A stretch of DNA of 64,000 bases from Bacteroidota bacterium (lineage in GTDB: Bacteria > Bacteroidota > Bacteroidia > NS11-12g > UBA9320). The stretch is taken from the NCBI GenBank assembly GCA_016124755.1, contig WGNA01000018.1, positions 1-64,000 on the forward strand, written 5' to 3'. Shown here one piece after another: positions 7,421 to 16,424 of this stretch. The notes under the pieces were generated by a model. That model ran no database searches. It saw only the letters and a list, made by a program, of their open reading frames with translations, and was not told the DNA's origin. The translations under genes were made by a program, and so were the position numbers. Numbering within the stretch: the first letter of the stretch is position 1; each line of letters starts with the position of its first letter.

Positions 7421-8050
7421 TTAAAGCGGATGATATACTAATCCGAAAATAAAGGAAGCATTTACATTTTGAGCATCGGCAAAATAGGAAGTGGCTCTTT
7501 CAGTAGTTTGGAGCGAAAGGTTACTTGTTATTTTATATTCTTGTCTAAGACCAAATGATGTACAAAGAGCAACAGTAGCATACTGGTTTTTGCCGGATGT
7601 TCCATCCCAATAAGTACCATTTGTCTTTTGGGTATATAATGTAATTCCCGGGCCACCTTCAACCAAAAAATTAAACCATTGCCCTTTTCGCAATTTATAT
7701 TGGGGTAGAATCAATAAATCCTTGTATTTCTCAATGGTTGTGTATTCAAACGGACCCGAATATCCCGGACCAAAACAGCAAATTACATAGCCACTATTCG
7801 TTTTAACTCCTGAATTCCTTGAGTTGATGGCAGTTCGTACTGATATTCGATTATTGAATTGATAGGAAAAACCGATTTCAGGACCGGGTTTGAAACCATT
7901 AAAACCGTACATGTCAAATCCGGAAAGAGTCTGGCCAATGTTCACAGAAAGGTCGTATGTGAACCGTGATTGGGCTTTTGCTTTAAATGGAATTCCGGAA
8001 GTCAAAATCAGACCGGTGGCAATTGCCATATATTTATACAAGGTGTTCAT
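7421..8050 (-). CDS. Outer-membrane beta-barrel protein, array member 4
   Basis: A 209-residue protein with a signal peptide (GLILTSGIPFKAKAQ) followed by alternating amphipathic strands typical of an 8-10-strand outer-membrane barrel. It shares with its neighbours the motifs FLVEGGPGITLY, FGLRQEYKITSNLSLQTTER and a closing strand FIFGLVYHPL. It is the last of four tandem paralogous genes transcribed leftwards (7421..9923). No function is assigned; such small barrels are annotated as porin-family or hypothetical proteins. Confidence 0.7.
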   Translation of the reverse strand: MNTLYKYMAIATGLILTSGIPFKAKAQSRFTYDLSVNIGQTLSGFDMYGFNGFKPGPEIGFSYQFNNRISVRTAINSRNSGVKTNSGYVICCFGPGYSGPFEYTTIEKYKDLLILPQYKLRKGQWFNFLVEGGPGITLYTQKTNGTYWDGTSGKNQYATVALCTSFGLRQEYKITSNLSLQTTERATSYFADAQNVNASFIFGLVYHPL

Positions 8051-8060
8051 ATCTCAGTTA

Positions 8061-8681
8061 TTATTTTTTTGACTTCACAAACGGCTTGTAATTTACGCCA
8101 ATTCCTCCGTAAACAAAGAAGGATTGATAGTTATAAATCTCGAAGGGAAATTGTTTTGAACAAGAATATCGTTCTGAGATTAAGATTGACAACTTTGTAG
8201 TGAGAGGAATCTCCTGACGAAATCCGGCGAAGATCATGGCCTCTAATCGTTTCGTTTTTGGCTGTAAATGTTCTTCCTCCACCCAATAACCACTTACCTT
8301 CAACCGATTCGGATAGATTCCTGCTCCCGCTTCAACAAAAACATTTATAGAATTGGAGTGAATGAATCTTCTTTGAACCGAAAGATTTAATCCGTATGAA
8401 ACATTCCGATAAACGGATTCTGAATTTTGGTAATTGAATTTGTGGTATAGATAGTAAGAGCTTAAGCCCAGTCTAAAATTGAGTTTATCGTTTTTGCTAA
8501 CAGAAATTCCGGCTTCGACTCCTTTTAATGCGTTCTTCATTTGGTTTGTTGTGATCTGATAATCACGGAATTTTCCCATGTACTGCAGATCATAATTTAA
8601 TTTAAATTGAGCAAAGGTGAAGGAAGATGTGTTGCAAAGTAGTGTTGCAATACAAGTAGATTTTAATAAGAACATTTTCAT
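8061..8681 (-). CDS. Outer-membrane beta-barrel protein, array member 3
   Basis: A 206-residue protein with a signal peptide (CIATLLCNTSSFTFA) and a small barrel domain. It is clearly related to both neighbours: VEAGAGIYPNRL matches VEGGPGITLY, and AGFRQEIPLTTKLSILISERYS matches the GFRQE...TER segment of the others. It ends GGIGVNYKPFVKSKK, a barrel-closing strand with a short basic tail. Ten bases separate it from the next gene and one base from the previous one, so the four genes form one operon. Confidence 0.7.
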   Translation of the reverse strand: MKMFLLKSTCIATLLCNTSSFTFAQFKLNYDLQYMGKFRDYQITTNQMKNALKGVEAGISVSKNDKLNFRLGLSSYYLYHKFNYQNSESVYRNVSYGLNLSVQRRFIHSNSINVFVEAGAGIYPNRLKVSGYWVEEEHLQPKTKRLEAMIFAGFRQEIPLTTKLSILISERYSCSKQFPFEIYNYQSFFVYGGIGVNYKPFVKSKK

Positions 8682-8682
8682 A

Positions 8683-9357
8683 TTAATTCAATTTATTATT
8701 TCTGAATTTATAGTTAATGCCGGCTAAAGCACATAACTGTAAATCACCAATGGGTTCAGAATACCAGGTGCCTCTTTCGGTAACAAAAAATGAAATTCCA
8801 TGGGTGATATTAATTTCCTGCCTAAATCCTATTGATAAAGCCAACGCGACGGATTTGTATCGAAAATCTTTTTCTGAATTATCTCCGTATGTCTTGGTTC
8901 CGCTTCCCCAGTTACCGCAGAGTCCCATGCCCGCTTCACCATATAAACGGAACGCGGAACTTTTATTAAACCGATGGAGGTAGAAACCAATAAGGTCGGA
9001 ATAGTTTTCAGAATAGTCTGTACGAACATGTTGTGTACTCGGATTTGGCCAAAAGATATAGGCAATTTCGGGCGACTGTTTCCATGTTCTTGGTCCGGAG
9101 TTCCGGTATCCCATCGCAAGTTTGAAAGAGTTATTTTCGGAAATACTATACAGCAGTCCGAGTTCACACCCTGGTAGAGTCATTTGGTGTTTTAAGTCGT
9201 ACCATATTGAGTGACTGCTAATTGTCGAGAAGTCGATGGATCGCAAGGTCTGAGCATTGATTTGGCAGCTGAATACAAGCAATGTTGCAAGGGGTAAGCA
9301 CTTGAGTTTCAAAAAAGTAAACTTTGATGTATGGTTTAGCCTTTTAATTCTTTTCAT
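8683..9357 (-). CDS. Outer-membrane beta-barrel protein, array member 2
   Basis: A 224-residue protein. The N-terminus is rather long and basic (MKRIKRLNHTSKF) before the hydrophobic signal segment LATLLVFSCQINAQ. Shared barrel motifs are GEAGMGLCGN, IGFRQEINITHGISFFVTERG and LCALAGINYKF. Its start codon overlaps the stop of array member 1 by four bases (ATGA), a sign of translational coupling. Confidence 0.7.
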   Translation of the reverse strand: MKRIKRLNHTSKFTFLKLKCLPLATLLVFSCQINAQTLRSIDFSTISSHSIWYDLKHQMTLPGCELGLLYSISENNSFKLAMGYRNSGPRTWKQSPEIAYIFWPNPSTQHVRTDYSENYSDLIGFYLHRFNKSSAFRLYGEAGMGLCGNWGSGTKTYGDNSEKDFRYKSVALALSIGFRQEINITHGISFFVTERGTWYSEPIGDLQLCALAGINYKFRNNKLN

Positions 9358-9923
9358 TTTTTTACTTTCTTGACTTTTTGCATTCGGTAAGCAATGGTTG
9401 CATGGATTGGCAAATAGTTAAGGTTGGTACTCAGATAAATCGCGGTTCCATTGACATTCTCATAATACTGATAACTCAAATACGGCGTAATATTCAGGTT
9501 TACATAGAATTTATCGGAAACATTATATTGCAAACCAACCAAATAACCTATACTGACATCGGTTCTATACAGGGTATTGTGCGAGAGTGAAATCCCGGAG
9601 TGAAAATCCCAGCCGTGCACAAACATAAAGTTGTGTTGCACATCTACCCGTTTTTCTAACCCGATTGCAGCGCCTATTGCGGAGTACAAATTGTTTGGAG
9701 CACCACCGGAAATGAAGAGTGTATTGGTGAAATTGGTGAGACGGAAACGCAGATATTTATTGGTTTTATACTCGTCTTTATAGGTAAAATCGAAGTATTG
9801 GTTTTTGCCTATGCCTACACCGAATTCCCGGTGAAACTGGGCATAGGATTGCGATGAAAACAGGCCAAAGAGTGAAGCAAAGACGACCACATTAAATAGA
9901 GGTGTTTGATATGCTTTGTTCAT
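9354..9923 (-). CDS. Outer-membrane beta-barrel protein, array member 1
   Basis: First gene of the four-barrel operon; 189 residues. Signal peptide VVFASLFGLFSSQSYAQ, then a more divergent barrel: FMFVHGWDFHSGISLSHN, VGLQYNVSDKFYVNLNITPYLSYQ, LPIHATIAYRM, with a Lys-rich end. It lacks the GFRQE...TER motif of the other three, so it is either the oldest member or a different barrel that happens to lead the operon. Confidence 0.65.
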   Translation of the reverse strand: MNKAYQTPLFNVVVFASLFGLFSSQSYAQFHREFGVGIGKNQYFDFTYKDEYKTNKYLRFRLTNFTNTLFISGGAPNNLYSAIGAAIGLEKRVDVQHNFMFVHGWDFHSGISLSHNTLYRTDVSIGYLVGLQYNVSDKFYVNLNITPYLSYQYYENVNGTAIYLSTNLNYLPIHATIAYRMQKVKKVKK

Positions 9924-9998
9924 AATGACGTATTGAAAAATTAATAAAATGGCAATTGCAGTTTGACTTCCTTATTCGAAGGATAAAATTAAACCAAA

Positions 9999-10646
9999 TT
10001 ATGGAAACTGCAAGCGAGGAATCTGAAAGTTTCCGGGGAGATTGGTGAAGTGGTTGCGCATTGGAAGAAACGGGCTGTTTTGCCGGGAAACGGAAACTTC
10101 GTAAGCGACCGAATGGTAATTTAATCCGGAACTATTTCGTCCGGAATAATTAGAGGAAACATTTTTCAGATAAACACCTGGTGCCGGATATTCTTTTGCT
10201 TCAACAACGGGTGAGTTATTTTCATCATAAAGCTGTTCGATTATTAGATAATTCTTGCCATTAAATGTGACTGTTCTCATCCATAAACCTGCGGTATCTG
10301 GAAGTTTTTTTTGAACATATAAAACAACGGAATCTGTGATATAAGCTTTGCCATTCACTGTAAAATGAAATGGGCCTATTACATGTTTTCCGGTATCGGA
10401 AAATGTAAGTCTGAAGGTGTAGAAATGTGCAGGAAGGATAATTTTATCAGTGGTAAAGGTTGATGATGCCGGAAGTGAATTGGTAATTTCATCTTTAATC
10501 ATGGTGTCGAGGAAGGCAGTGGACAAATGGAATTGTACGTCATCACCCACTCGCGGATAAAACTTCGTGGTACTTAATTTCAACGTATCAGCCGCAAATG
10601 ATAAGAGGTGAAAGCACAGCAAAACGGAAATGGTAAAAGTTTTCAT
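9999..10646 (-). CDS. Secreted hypothetical protein with BatD-like beta-sandwich resemblance
   Basis: A 215-residue exported protein with signal peptide ISVLLCFHLLSFAAD. The body has beta-sandwich character: STTKFYPRVGDDVQFHL, FRLTFSDTGKHVIGPFHFTVNGKAYITDSVVLYV. The stretch IGPFHFTVNGKAY resembles strands of BatD/oxygen-tolerance domains, but this is only a resemblance. It lies 75 bp upstream of the four-barrel operon on the same strand and may belong to it. It has no T9SS sorting domain. Confidence 0.55.
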   Translation of the reverse strand: MKTFTISVLLCFHLLSFAADTLKLSTTKFYPRVGDDVQFHLSTAFLDTMIKDEITNSLPASSTFTTDKIILPAHFYTFRLTFSDTGKHVIGPFHFTVNGKAYITDSVVLYVQKKLPDTAGLWMRTVTFNGKNYLIIEQLYDENNSPVVEAKEYPAPGVYLKNVSSNYSGRNSSGLNYHSVAYEVSVSRQNSPFLPMRNHFTNLPGNFQIPRLQFP

Positions 10647-10946
10647 GTGAGTGGTGTTATGTTGGTTATACGGAGTAATGGCTGTCGTATTGTTTTATGA
10701 AGACAAGGTTTTTTTATTGAGCGTAATTTTAGTATGTCAAAAAAAACGGAATTAGATGTTCTGGTGAAGGGGGAAAATGGTGGAAGCGAATTAATCTAAA
10801 ACTTGAAGGCATAAAAGGGCTTAAGCCCTTATTCCCGCGCATGATAACGACTTTTCAATAAACACGCTAATCCAATTGATCACCTGAATATCATAAGAAA
10901 CTGAACGCATTATAAAGTATCCGAAGTGAATTTTAAATCATAGTTC
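10647..10946. other. Intergenic region with a 16-bp perfect palindrome
   Basis: No gene is seen. At 10815..10830 there is the perfect palindrome AAGGGCTTAAGCCCTT in the context GAAGGCATAA...ATTCCCGCG, a small dispersed-repeat type found in related genomes. Confidence 0.5.
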
Positions 10947-11219
10947 TTACCCACGATTTTTTTGAAAAATCTCCCATATCCGTATTAAACCAAACGAAGC
11001 AGCAAGACAAAACAGAATGTCCAGAATTAGCTTCCCGTAAAAGGTTTCCGACATTTCATCCGGGCACGGACTACACATCGGAGAATGATTTACATGAAAA
11101 ATAAAGGGAAATCCAAATGTGTCTTCTCCATCAACCGGAGTTTCTATTTTCATAGTGAACCAGGTGATGAGTGCGAATAAAATAATGGATACTAAAAATG
11201 TGGTAAGAACTTTTTTCAT
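10947..11219 (-). CDS. Small hypothetical membrane protein
   Basis: A 90-residue protein with two membrane segments (VLTTFLVSIILFALITWFTM and YGKLILDILFCLAASFGLI) and an extracytoplasmic loop containing SPMCSPCPDEM, a CxxC-type pair. Its start overlaps the stop of the glycosyltransferase upstream by four bases (ATGA), so the two are translated together. It may be an accessory subunit of that enzyme; I do not recognise the family. Confidence 0.6.
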   Translation of the reverse strand: MKKVLTTFLVSIILFALITWFTMKIETPVDGEDTFGFPFIFHVNHSPMCSPCPDEMSETFYGKLILDILFCLAASFGLIRIWEIFQKNRG

Positions 11220-12625
11220 TTTGTCAACTGTAGAATACTGTAATCTTGGTTTTGAAATAATGTATTGTGGTTTGAAACGTATTCCGGCAATTTGTGACGA
11301 TCAATAATTAAGTATCGGGCGCCAAGTTGTACAAGTGAATCTATGTAATTAGAATCAAACAGAAAATCATTTTCTAAGGTCCATCCCTTTTGGTTTGAGA
11401 AGTAAATGTTTTGGGGAGTTTCGCCACCGTTAATAATAATCTTCTCGTTTTTGGGAATGTACTTTTCGGTTAATTGTTCTAAACTTAATTTGTAAAGCTG
11501 ACTCTCGTTTTGCCGTAAATCGTAAAATTGATTTCCAATTCCTTCGGCGGCAATAACCAACAAAATCCAGATGCGATATTTAGCTGGAATAATATTTAAT
11601 CCGTACCCGGCGAGCAATGCCATTACCGGTACAAAAGGCACAATGTAATAACTGTGGGTCGGGAAAACGGATCCCGATTTTATGATGAATATGCAGAATA
11701 CGATTGTTATTAATGCTAAAGAAAAGACGTACAGACGATTTTCATTTTTAACAAATGCATAAACGCCAATCACACAAAAACCGAATGCCACAAAGGATTC
11801 CAATGCGATAAAATAGAATTTCTCAAAAAGATTAGGAAGCAGGGGAAGTATTTCCTGAACTCCTTCCCGCATGGATTTGGGGAAGTATAACTCAAAAAGG
11901 TAGGTTTGAACGAGGTGCGGAACCCAATAGAAATACCATAGGGACGTAATTAAAATAATTAAGAATGAAGTAATTAAAAATGATATTTTTCGGTTGTTTG
12001 GAATGGATTTGAGGAATGGGACAACAGCGGTTCCTGCCAACAAGGTTAAAGCCGGAATTTTACATAATACACCCAATCCGCTAAACGAAAGATATAATAT
12101 CAGAGAAGTTGATTTGTTGCTTTTGAGATAGTCGTAGGCATGGTATAATCCGATTATAACTAATGAAACACTAAATACATCGGGCATGATCTTCCGGCCA
12201 TGTTCGAACCAAAGCGATGTGTGCAAAATGATGGTTGCATTAAATGCGACTTTAGAATTAAACAATTCCCGGGTTAACCGAAAGAAGTACCAGGATCCGA
12301 AACTGCACGCAATTAAATTAATTAGCCTACCGTACCAATGAGTGTATCCGAAGATTTTGGCCAACAGGTAAATCAGAAAATTAAAGAACGGAAATTCTGA
12401 GCCAATTATCCCGGACTTTTCACCGGCCATATCAATTTTGGGGTGAAAAACATCCGGACCGGTTTCGTAAAAATTTCGGGCAATCATATTAGTGAGTGCC
12501 TGACGCCAACTGTGCCCGTGTTCTAAAGGTGCGTTGGTTATGCCGATCATTCGGATCAGGAAAAAGACAATGATCCAGAATCGGATGTCTGAAAACAATT
12601 TTTGTAAACGAGGTGAGATTGTCAC
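11216..12625 (-). CDS. GT39-like (PMT/ArnT-type) polytopic glycosyltransferase
   Basis: A 469-residue integral membrane protein of the GT-C fold, which transfers sugar from a lipid-linked donor on the outer face of the cytoplasmic membrane. It begins with the signature loop after helix one (NAPLEHGHSWRQALTNMIARNF), where conserved acidic and aromatic residues sit. About ten more hydrophobic helices follow, then a soluble C-terminal domain (KNEKIIINGGETPQNIYFSNQKGW). The start codon is GTG. It is co-translated with the small membrane protein downstream. The acceptor is unknown (protein or envelope glycolipid). Confidence 0.75.
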   Translation of the reverse strand: MTISPRLQKLFSDIRFWIIVFFLIRMIGITNAPLEHGHSWRQALTNMIARNFYETGPDVFHPKIDMAGEKSGIIGSEFPFFNFLIYLLAKIFGYTHWYGRLINLIACSFGSWYFFRLTRELFNSKVAFNATIILHTSLWFEHGRKIMPDVFSVSLVIIGLYHAYDYLKSNKSTSLILYLSFSGLGVLCKIPALTLLAGTAVVPFLKSIPNNRKISFLITSFLIILITSLWYFYWVPHLVQTYLFELYFPKSMREGVQEILPLLPNLFEKFYFIALESFVAFGFCVIGVYAFVKNENRLYVFSLALITIVFCIFIIKSGSVFPTHSYYIVPFVPVMALLAGYGLNIIPAKYRIWILLVIAAEGIGNQFYDLRQNESQLYKLSLEQLTEKYIPKNEKIIINGGETPQNIYFSNQKGWTLENDFLFDSNYIDSLVQLGARYLIIDRHKLPEYVSNHNTLFQNQDYSILQLTK

Positions 12626-12730
12626 GGCTCGAAATTACAAAGGGATTGTATTAAGTCCGAGATTTTTGCTCTTGACTAATTGAACGAAATGTTTAGCTTT
12701 GAATGTGAATAAATCAAAGCATCTCGATAA

Positions 12731-14590
12731 GTGAAAAAATGGTACTTTTTACTTTTGATTGGTTGTTCTTTACCGGGAAGGGGACAAAACCTTCAATTTG
12801 CGCCATTGTACTCTGCAAGTGATCCCATACAATTGTGTGCTGAACATCCTAAGTTCAACTTTTTATATACATCAGGTGGCAGCAATCAGGTCTTTCTACC
12901 GGATGCCAATAATCCCAATTTCAGGATAGAACAGGACAGAGATGCTTTTGTGATGTGTTACGATAAAAAGGGTAAATATTTGTGGCATGTAGGTTTCTTC
13001 GGGACTGGAGAGCAAAAGATTATTGGAGGAACATTGAACAAATTCAATAGTTTTTTTGTGTTGATTAAATTTGGTTCGGATACAGCTATTATTCAGACTG
13101 CCAATCAAAAATATACGTTCACGGATCCGTTTGATGGAAGTTTAAAGGATAAATTGGTTTTACTTAAGTTTGGGGATGACGGGGAATTAAAATTTCAAAA
13201 AATCCTTGGCGTTTGGTCGCAGGACTGCCAGATGATCATTTTTAATTCATACAGATCAGAAGACATATTATTTGGAGTTTCTTTGCGTAAAGGACAGAAA
13301 ATACCGGGATCAACAACCTTCGTTTCTACACCTCCATTTGCTTTTTCTCATTTTTTAATAACCCTTGGGAATAATGATCTTGAGTTAAAAGCTTTAAAGG
13401 CGCTGTCAAGCTTCTCATCTCAGGCAATGCAGGTTTATAATAACGTGGTACTTTTGGAACAAGCAATTTTGGTTTCCGATGGAAGTGAGCGAGTTGATTC
13501 TGCCAATTATCATAAGATTTATTATCTCACAAATTCATCCCTGACTCCTGAAGATTCTTTAACGTTAAATTTTGGAGTAACGGTTAACGCGGTCTGTCAT
13601 AGCGACAGTTCTTTTTATATCTGTTTTCGTACAAAAAATAAGAGACAACCTGTTGGTGGTAATGTCTTTAATGATGATGCGAATTATCTTACGAAATGGA
13701 AAAAGAATGAGTTAACGGATTCCTTAAAATTAAACTATTCGGCCGACGATGCCTGCTTTCCCTCATTCTTTTTAGATAATAAAGATCAGATGTATTTTAG
13801 TGTCGGTCACGCGTGGCAAAATAATCTCGGGCTACAGAGCGTAAATTTTTTTAAGGGCGAAAAGCATTTTTTTAATAAATCTTACTGTCATTTCTGGGGT
13901 CCGATTGTCAGCGATAGTTTTTTATGGACTTCCAGACTGGAGGGACAGACGGGTGCTGGTAGTTATGTGGTGCATTGTTATGCGGATGAAAATAACCAAT
14001 ATATGAGTGCGAACGTATCACATTGGATTGATTTTGATCCCGGGCTTTACGCGTTTCAGTATAGTCCTTCTACCTACGGAGGAAGAAATGTTGTGGCCGG
14101 TTACAACTGCTACCCAACGGCTATTTTTACATTAGATCAAAATGCTCAACGGGTTGATTTTTACAATTTCTCAGCGGGTTCTGATTCGTTTCTATGGGAT
14201 TTTGGATTTGCAACTCCCAAAACACACGAACGAAATCCGGTTGCTCATTATCCGGCGGTTGGCGATTACACGGTTACATTAATAGCGTATAATGAGTGTG
14301 GAGCAGATACTTTTTCATTTCCGGTTTATATCGACAACGTGGTTTCAGTTCCGGAAATAAATGAAGCGGATGTTAAGATCTATCCTAACCCATTCAACAA
14401 TAAAATTCAGATTGAAAGTAATCTGAATTTTAAAACGTATGAATTGTATTCGTCAACAGGAAAGTTGTTGTTATCGGGAAAAATGGAAGAATCGAAATTT
14501 ATTGATACCGAATTCTTGGCAGTTGGTACATATATATTGCGATTGAGTTGGGATGAATCTTCCATTACACGGATGGTGGTGAAAGAATGA
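12731..14590 (+). CDS. Secreted PKD-domain protein with T9SS type A sorting domain
   Basis: A 619-residue exported protein, start codon GTG. The signal peptide (WYFLLLIGCSLPGRGQ) leads to a long region that looks like a beta-propeller with repeated strands (for example VMCYDKKGKYLWHVGFFG). A PKD-like domain follows (GSDSFLWDFGFATPKTHERN, VGDYTVTLIAYNECGADTF). The last 75 residues are a T9SS C-terminal sorting domain (VKIYPNPFNNKIQIES, YELYSSTGKLLLSGKM, LAVGTYILRL, TRMVVKE), directing passage across the outer membrane and probable surface attachment. It is a single gene, divergent from the glycosyltransferase. Confidence 0.85.
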   Translation: MKKWYFLLLIGCSLPGRGQNLQFAPLYSASDPIQLCAEHPKFNFLYTSGGSNQVFLPDANNPNFRIEQDRDAFVMCYDKKGKYLWHVGFFGTGEQKIIGGTLNKFNSFFVLIKFGSDTAIIQTANQKYTFTDPFDGSLKDKLVLLKFGDDGELKFQKILGVWSQDCQMIIFNSYRSEDILFGVSLRKGQKIPGSTTFVSTPPFAFSHFLITLGNNDLELKALKALSSFSSQAMQVYNNVVLLEQAILVSDGSERVDSANYHKIYYLTNSSLTPEDSLTLNFGVTVNAVCHSDSSFYICFRTKNKRQPVGGNVFNDDANYLTKWKKNELTDSLKLNYSADDACFPSFFLDNKDQMYFSVGHAWQNNLGLQSVNFFKGEKHFFNKSYCHFWGPIVSDSFLWTSRLEGQTGAGSYVVHCYADENNQYMSANVSHWIDFDPGLYAFQYSPSTYGGRNVVAGYNCYPTAIFTLDQNAQRVDFYNFSAGSDSFLWDFGFATPKTHERNPVAHYPAVGDYTVTLIAYNECGADTFSFPVYIDNVVSVPEINEADVKIYPNPFNNKIQIESNLNFKTYELYSSTGKLLLSGKMEESKFIDTEFLAVGTYILRLSWDESSITRMVVKE

Positions 14591-14777
14591 GGTCACACCC
14601 CTCAATTAATTGTTGATTCATTTAATTTAAAGGTGAAGGATTACGGAAGACTATCAGGTTTTGGAAATTAATAATTTAGAAACTGCCGGTTAGTGGGCAG
14701 ACCCTGTAACCGGGGTGCAGCCTTTAGACTAGAGATGTTATTTCCTCATAACCAATTGGTGGTGGGGAACTAATATC

Positions 14778-15475
14778 TTATTCCGTTTGTTTTAGCATTT
14801 GGCCCAAGCTTTCAAAAGGTTTTGAAATATTAAAATACAACGCCTTCACCTTTTTTTGACCTTTAATTTTTTTCTGTCCTTTGGTTATGATTGCCAGTAA
14901 ATCAAATGTGCCAATTTCATTGATAACAATAGATTGCGAGCTCATTTGGAGCTGACGATTTGAAAAATCATATATTCATCATCGACTTTAATGACAACAT
15001 AGGATGATATGCTTTGTAAACCATCCCCGCTGGAATAAATCGTTTTCATGTAGCCTGTGTATAAATTATAATAAAAACGGGCTGTGTCAATCATGTCTAT
15101 GCTTCTGTAGCATACTGCCATTTTATGGGCTAATCGGATATTAACAGGATTGTCTGCCATTATTTGTCTGCCATGTTCAATGGCTTTACTAAACTTCCTT
15201 TGGTTGTAAAACTGCTGAAACAAATCGTCATGCGGGTTCTTACCATAAGGTTTATACATGTCTTGAAAAACATTTCCATAGTACAGATATTTAAAATGTA
15301 AATCGTTTTGAGTTGTGTCAAATTTGGCAATTCTGTTCAGCAAGTCGGGATAATAAAACGATGAATTGGAATCGGAGACCTGAGAATGGATTTCATCAAA
15401 ATCTACATTTGAAATTGACTGTGCATGAACAACAGCGATTAACATCATGAAAAGGATGAACATCGAAATTTTCAT
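14778..15475 (-). pseudogene. DUF4919 family secreted protein, frameshifted
   Basis: The main frame (14942..15475, 177 residues) has signal peptide ILFMMLIAVVHAQ and the DUF4919 pattern: YYPDLLNRIAKFDTTQNDLHF, KYLYYGNVFQDMYKPYG, then TPR-like helices. It stops at TGA 14942..14944. A second frame opens at an ATG overlapping that stop (ATGA), starting at 14945 and running 55 codons to TAA 14778..14780. It encodes what I recognise as the missing family C-terminus: GTFDLLAIITKG, KKVKALYFNISKPFESLGQM. Either a single -1 shift or sequencing error split one gene, or the two parts are made by stop-restart coupling. The function of DUF4919 is unknown. Confidence 0.75.
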
Positions 15476-15516
15476 AGAATAAGGTTGATGGGGTGGAAGT
15501 ATAGAAAAATTTCAAA

Positions 15517-15567
15517 TTTGTTGCGCAAGTAAAAGCTTGCACATATATTTGCAAGCGATTACTTGCG
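15517..15567 (+). promoter_or_regulatory. ArsR-type operator overlapping a Bacteroidota promoter
   Basis: An 18-bp inverted repeat with two mismatches, CGCAAGTAAAAGCTTGCA and TGCAAGCGATTACTTGCG, is separated by 8 bp and spans 15524..15567. The -7 element TATATTTG (15544..15551) lies in its centre, and a TTTG at 15517..15520 fits the -33 element. The ArsR gene starts 7 bp downstream, so a bound dimer would block its own promoter. Confidence 0.8.
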
Positions 15568-15573
15568 TAATGT

Positions 15574-15906
15574 ATGGCAGAAATACGAAGAGATGTTTTT
15601 CAGGCGATTGCTGATCCGACGCGTCGCGGCATTTTGGCCACCTTGCTGAATGAGTCCCAGAATCTGAATTCTTTGTCTGAACAATTTGATATGAGTCGGC
15701 AGGCGGTTTCACTGCATGTGAAAATCCTTCAGGAGTGCGGTGTGATTAGCATTAAACAGAATGGGAGGGAACGTTACTGTGAGCTGCAGGTTAGCAAACT
15801 CGAAGAAGTTGCCGATTGGCTGGAACCGTTCCGCAAGGCATGGGATGATCGATTTGATCAATTAGACAATTTATTAATCAACATAAAAAACAAAAAGAAA
15901 CAATGA
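15574..15906 (+). CDS. ArsR-family winged-helix repressor
   Basis: A 110-residue transcriptional regulator of the SdpR-like ArsR subgroup without metal-binding cysteine motifs. It begins RRDVFQAIADPTRRGILATLL, the usual first helix. The DNA-reading helix is SEQFDMSRQAVSLHVKILQECG and the wing ISIKQNGRERYCEL, followed by WLEPFRKAWDDRFDQLDNLL. Its stop overlaps the SRPBCC gene start by four bases. This pairing is common: the SRPBCC partner probably binds a small hydrophobic ligand. It is very likely autoregulated through the palindrome directly upstream. Confidence 0.93.
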   Translation: MAEIRRDVFQAIADPTRRGILATLLNESQNLNSLSEQFDMSRQAVSLHVKILQECGVISIKQNGRERYCELQVSKLEEVADWLEPFRKAWDDRFDQLDNLLINIKNKKKQ

Positions 15907-16397
15907 CAACAAGTATGATGACTGATTTTACCATAGATCGGGAAAACAGTTCGGTTAAAGTGGTACGATCGTTTGCCGCGTCACAAGACGATGTTTGGGC
16001 AGCGTGGACAGAGCAGGAATTATTGGATCAGTGGTGGGCACCTCGTCCGTTTAAATCGGTAACCAAGAAAATGGAGTTCCGGGAAGGAGGAAGGAGACTT
16101 TATGCGATGAAGGGTCCGAATGGAGAAGAACACTGGGCTTTGGCAGATTATACATCCATTACGCCGAAATCGAATTTTCAATATCAGGATGCATTTTGTG
16201 ATGAGGAGGAAAATATTAATCCGGATTTCTCGAGCTCAAAATGGAATGTTGATTTTTCGGAGTCGAATGGCATAACAACCGTGTTTGTTACAATCAAACA
16301 TGAAAACATGGAGGATCTTGAAAAAATAATATCATTAGGATTTAAAGAAGGATTTACGGCAACACTTGAGTATTTGTCGGAAATGCTTGAGAAATAA
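15903..16397 (+). CDS. SRPBCC/AHSA1-like ligand-binding protein
   Basis: A 164-residue START/SRPBCC-fold protein of the Aha1 C-terminal-like (AHSA1) group. It shows the standard opening VVRSFAASQDDVWAAWTEQELLDQWWAPRPF and the central FREGGRRLYAMKGPNGEEHW. The strand WNVDFSESNGITTVFVTIKHE follows, and the closing helix is FKEGFTATLEYLSEML. It is co-translated with the ArsR regulator (ATGA overlap). The cavity should hold a small hydrophobic molecule; none can be named. It has no signal peptide. Confidence 0.9.
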   Translation: MTTSMMTDFTIDRENSSVKVVRSFAASQDDVWAAWTEQELLDQWWAPRPFKSVTKKMEFREGGRRLYAMKGPNGEEHWALADYTSITPKSNFQYQDAFCDEEENINPDFSSSKWNVDFSESNGITTVFVTIKHENMEDLEKIISLGFKEGFTATLEYLSEMLEK

Positions 16398-16424
16398 AGA
16401 AAATATAAAGCGGAAAAGGGGGAG

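Noticed and set aside
14690-14760. Possible small RNA or tRNA-like sequence between the T9SS protein and the DUF4919 gene
   Set aside because: No cloverleaf or stable terminator can be drawn.
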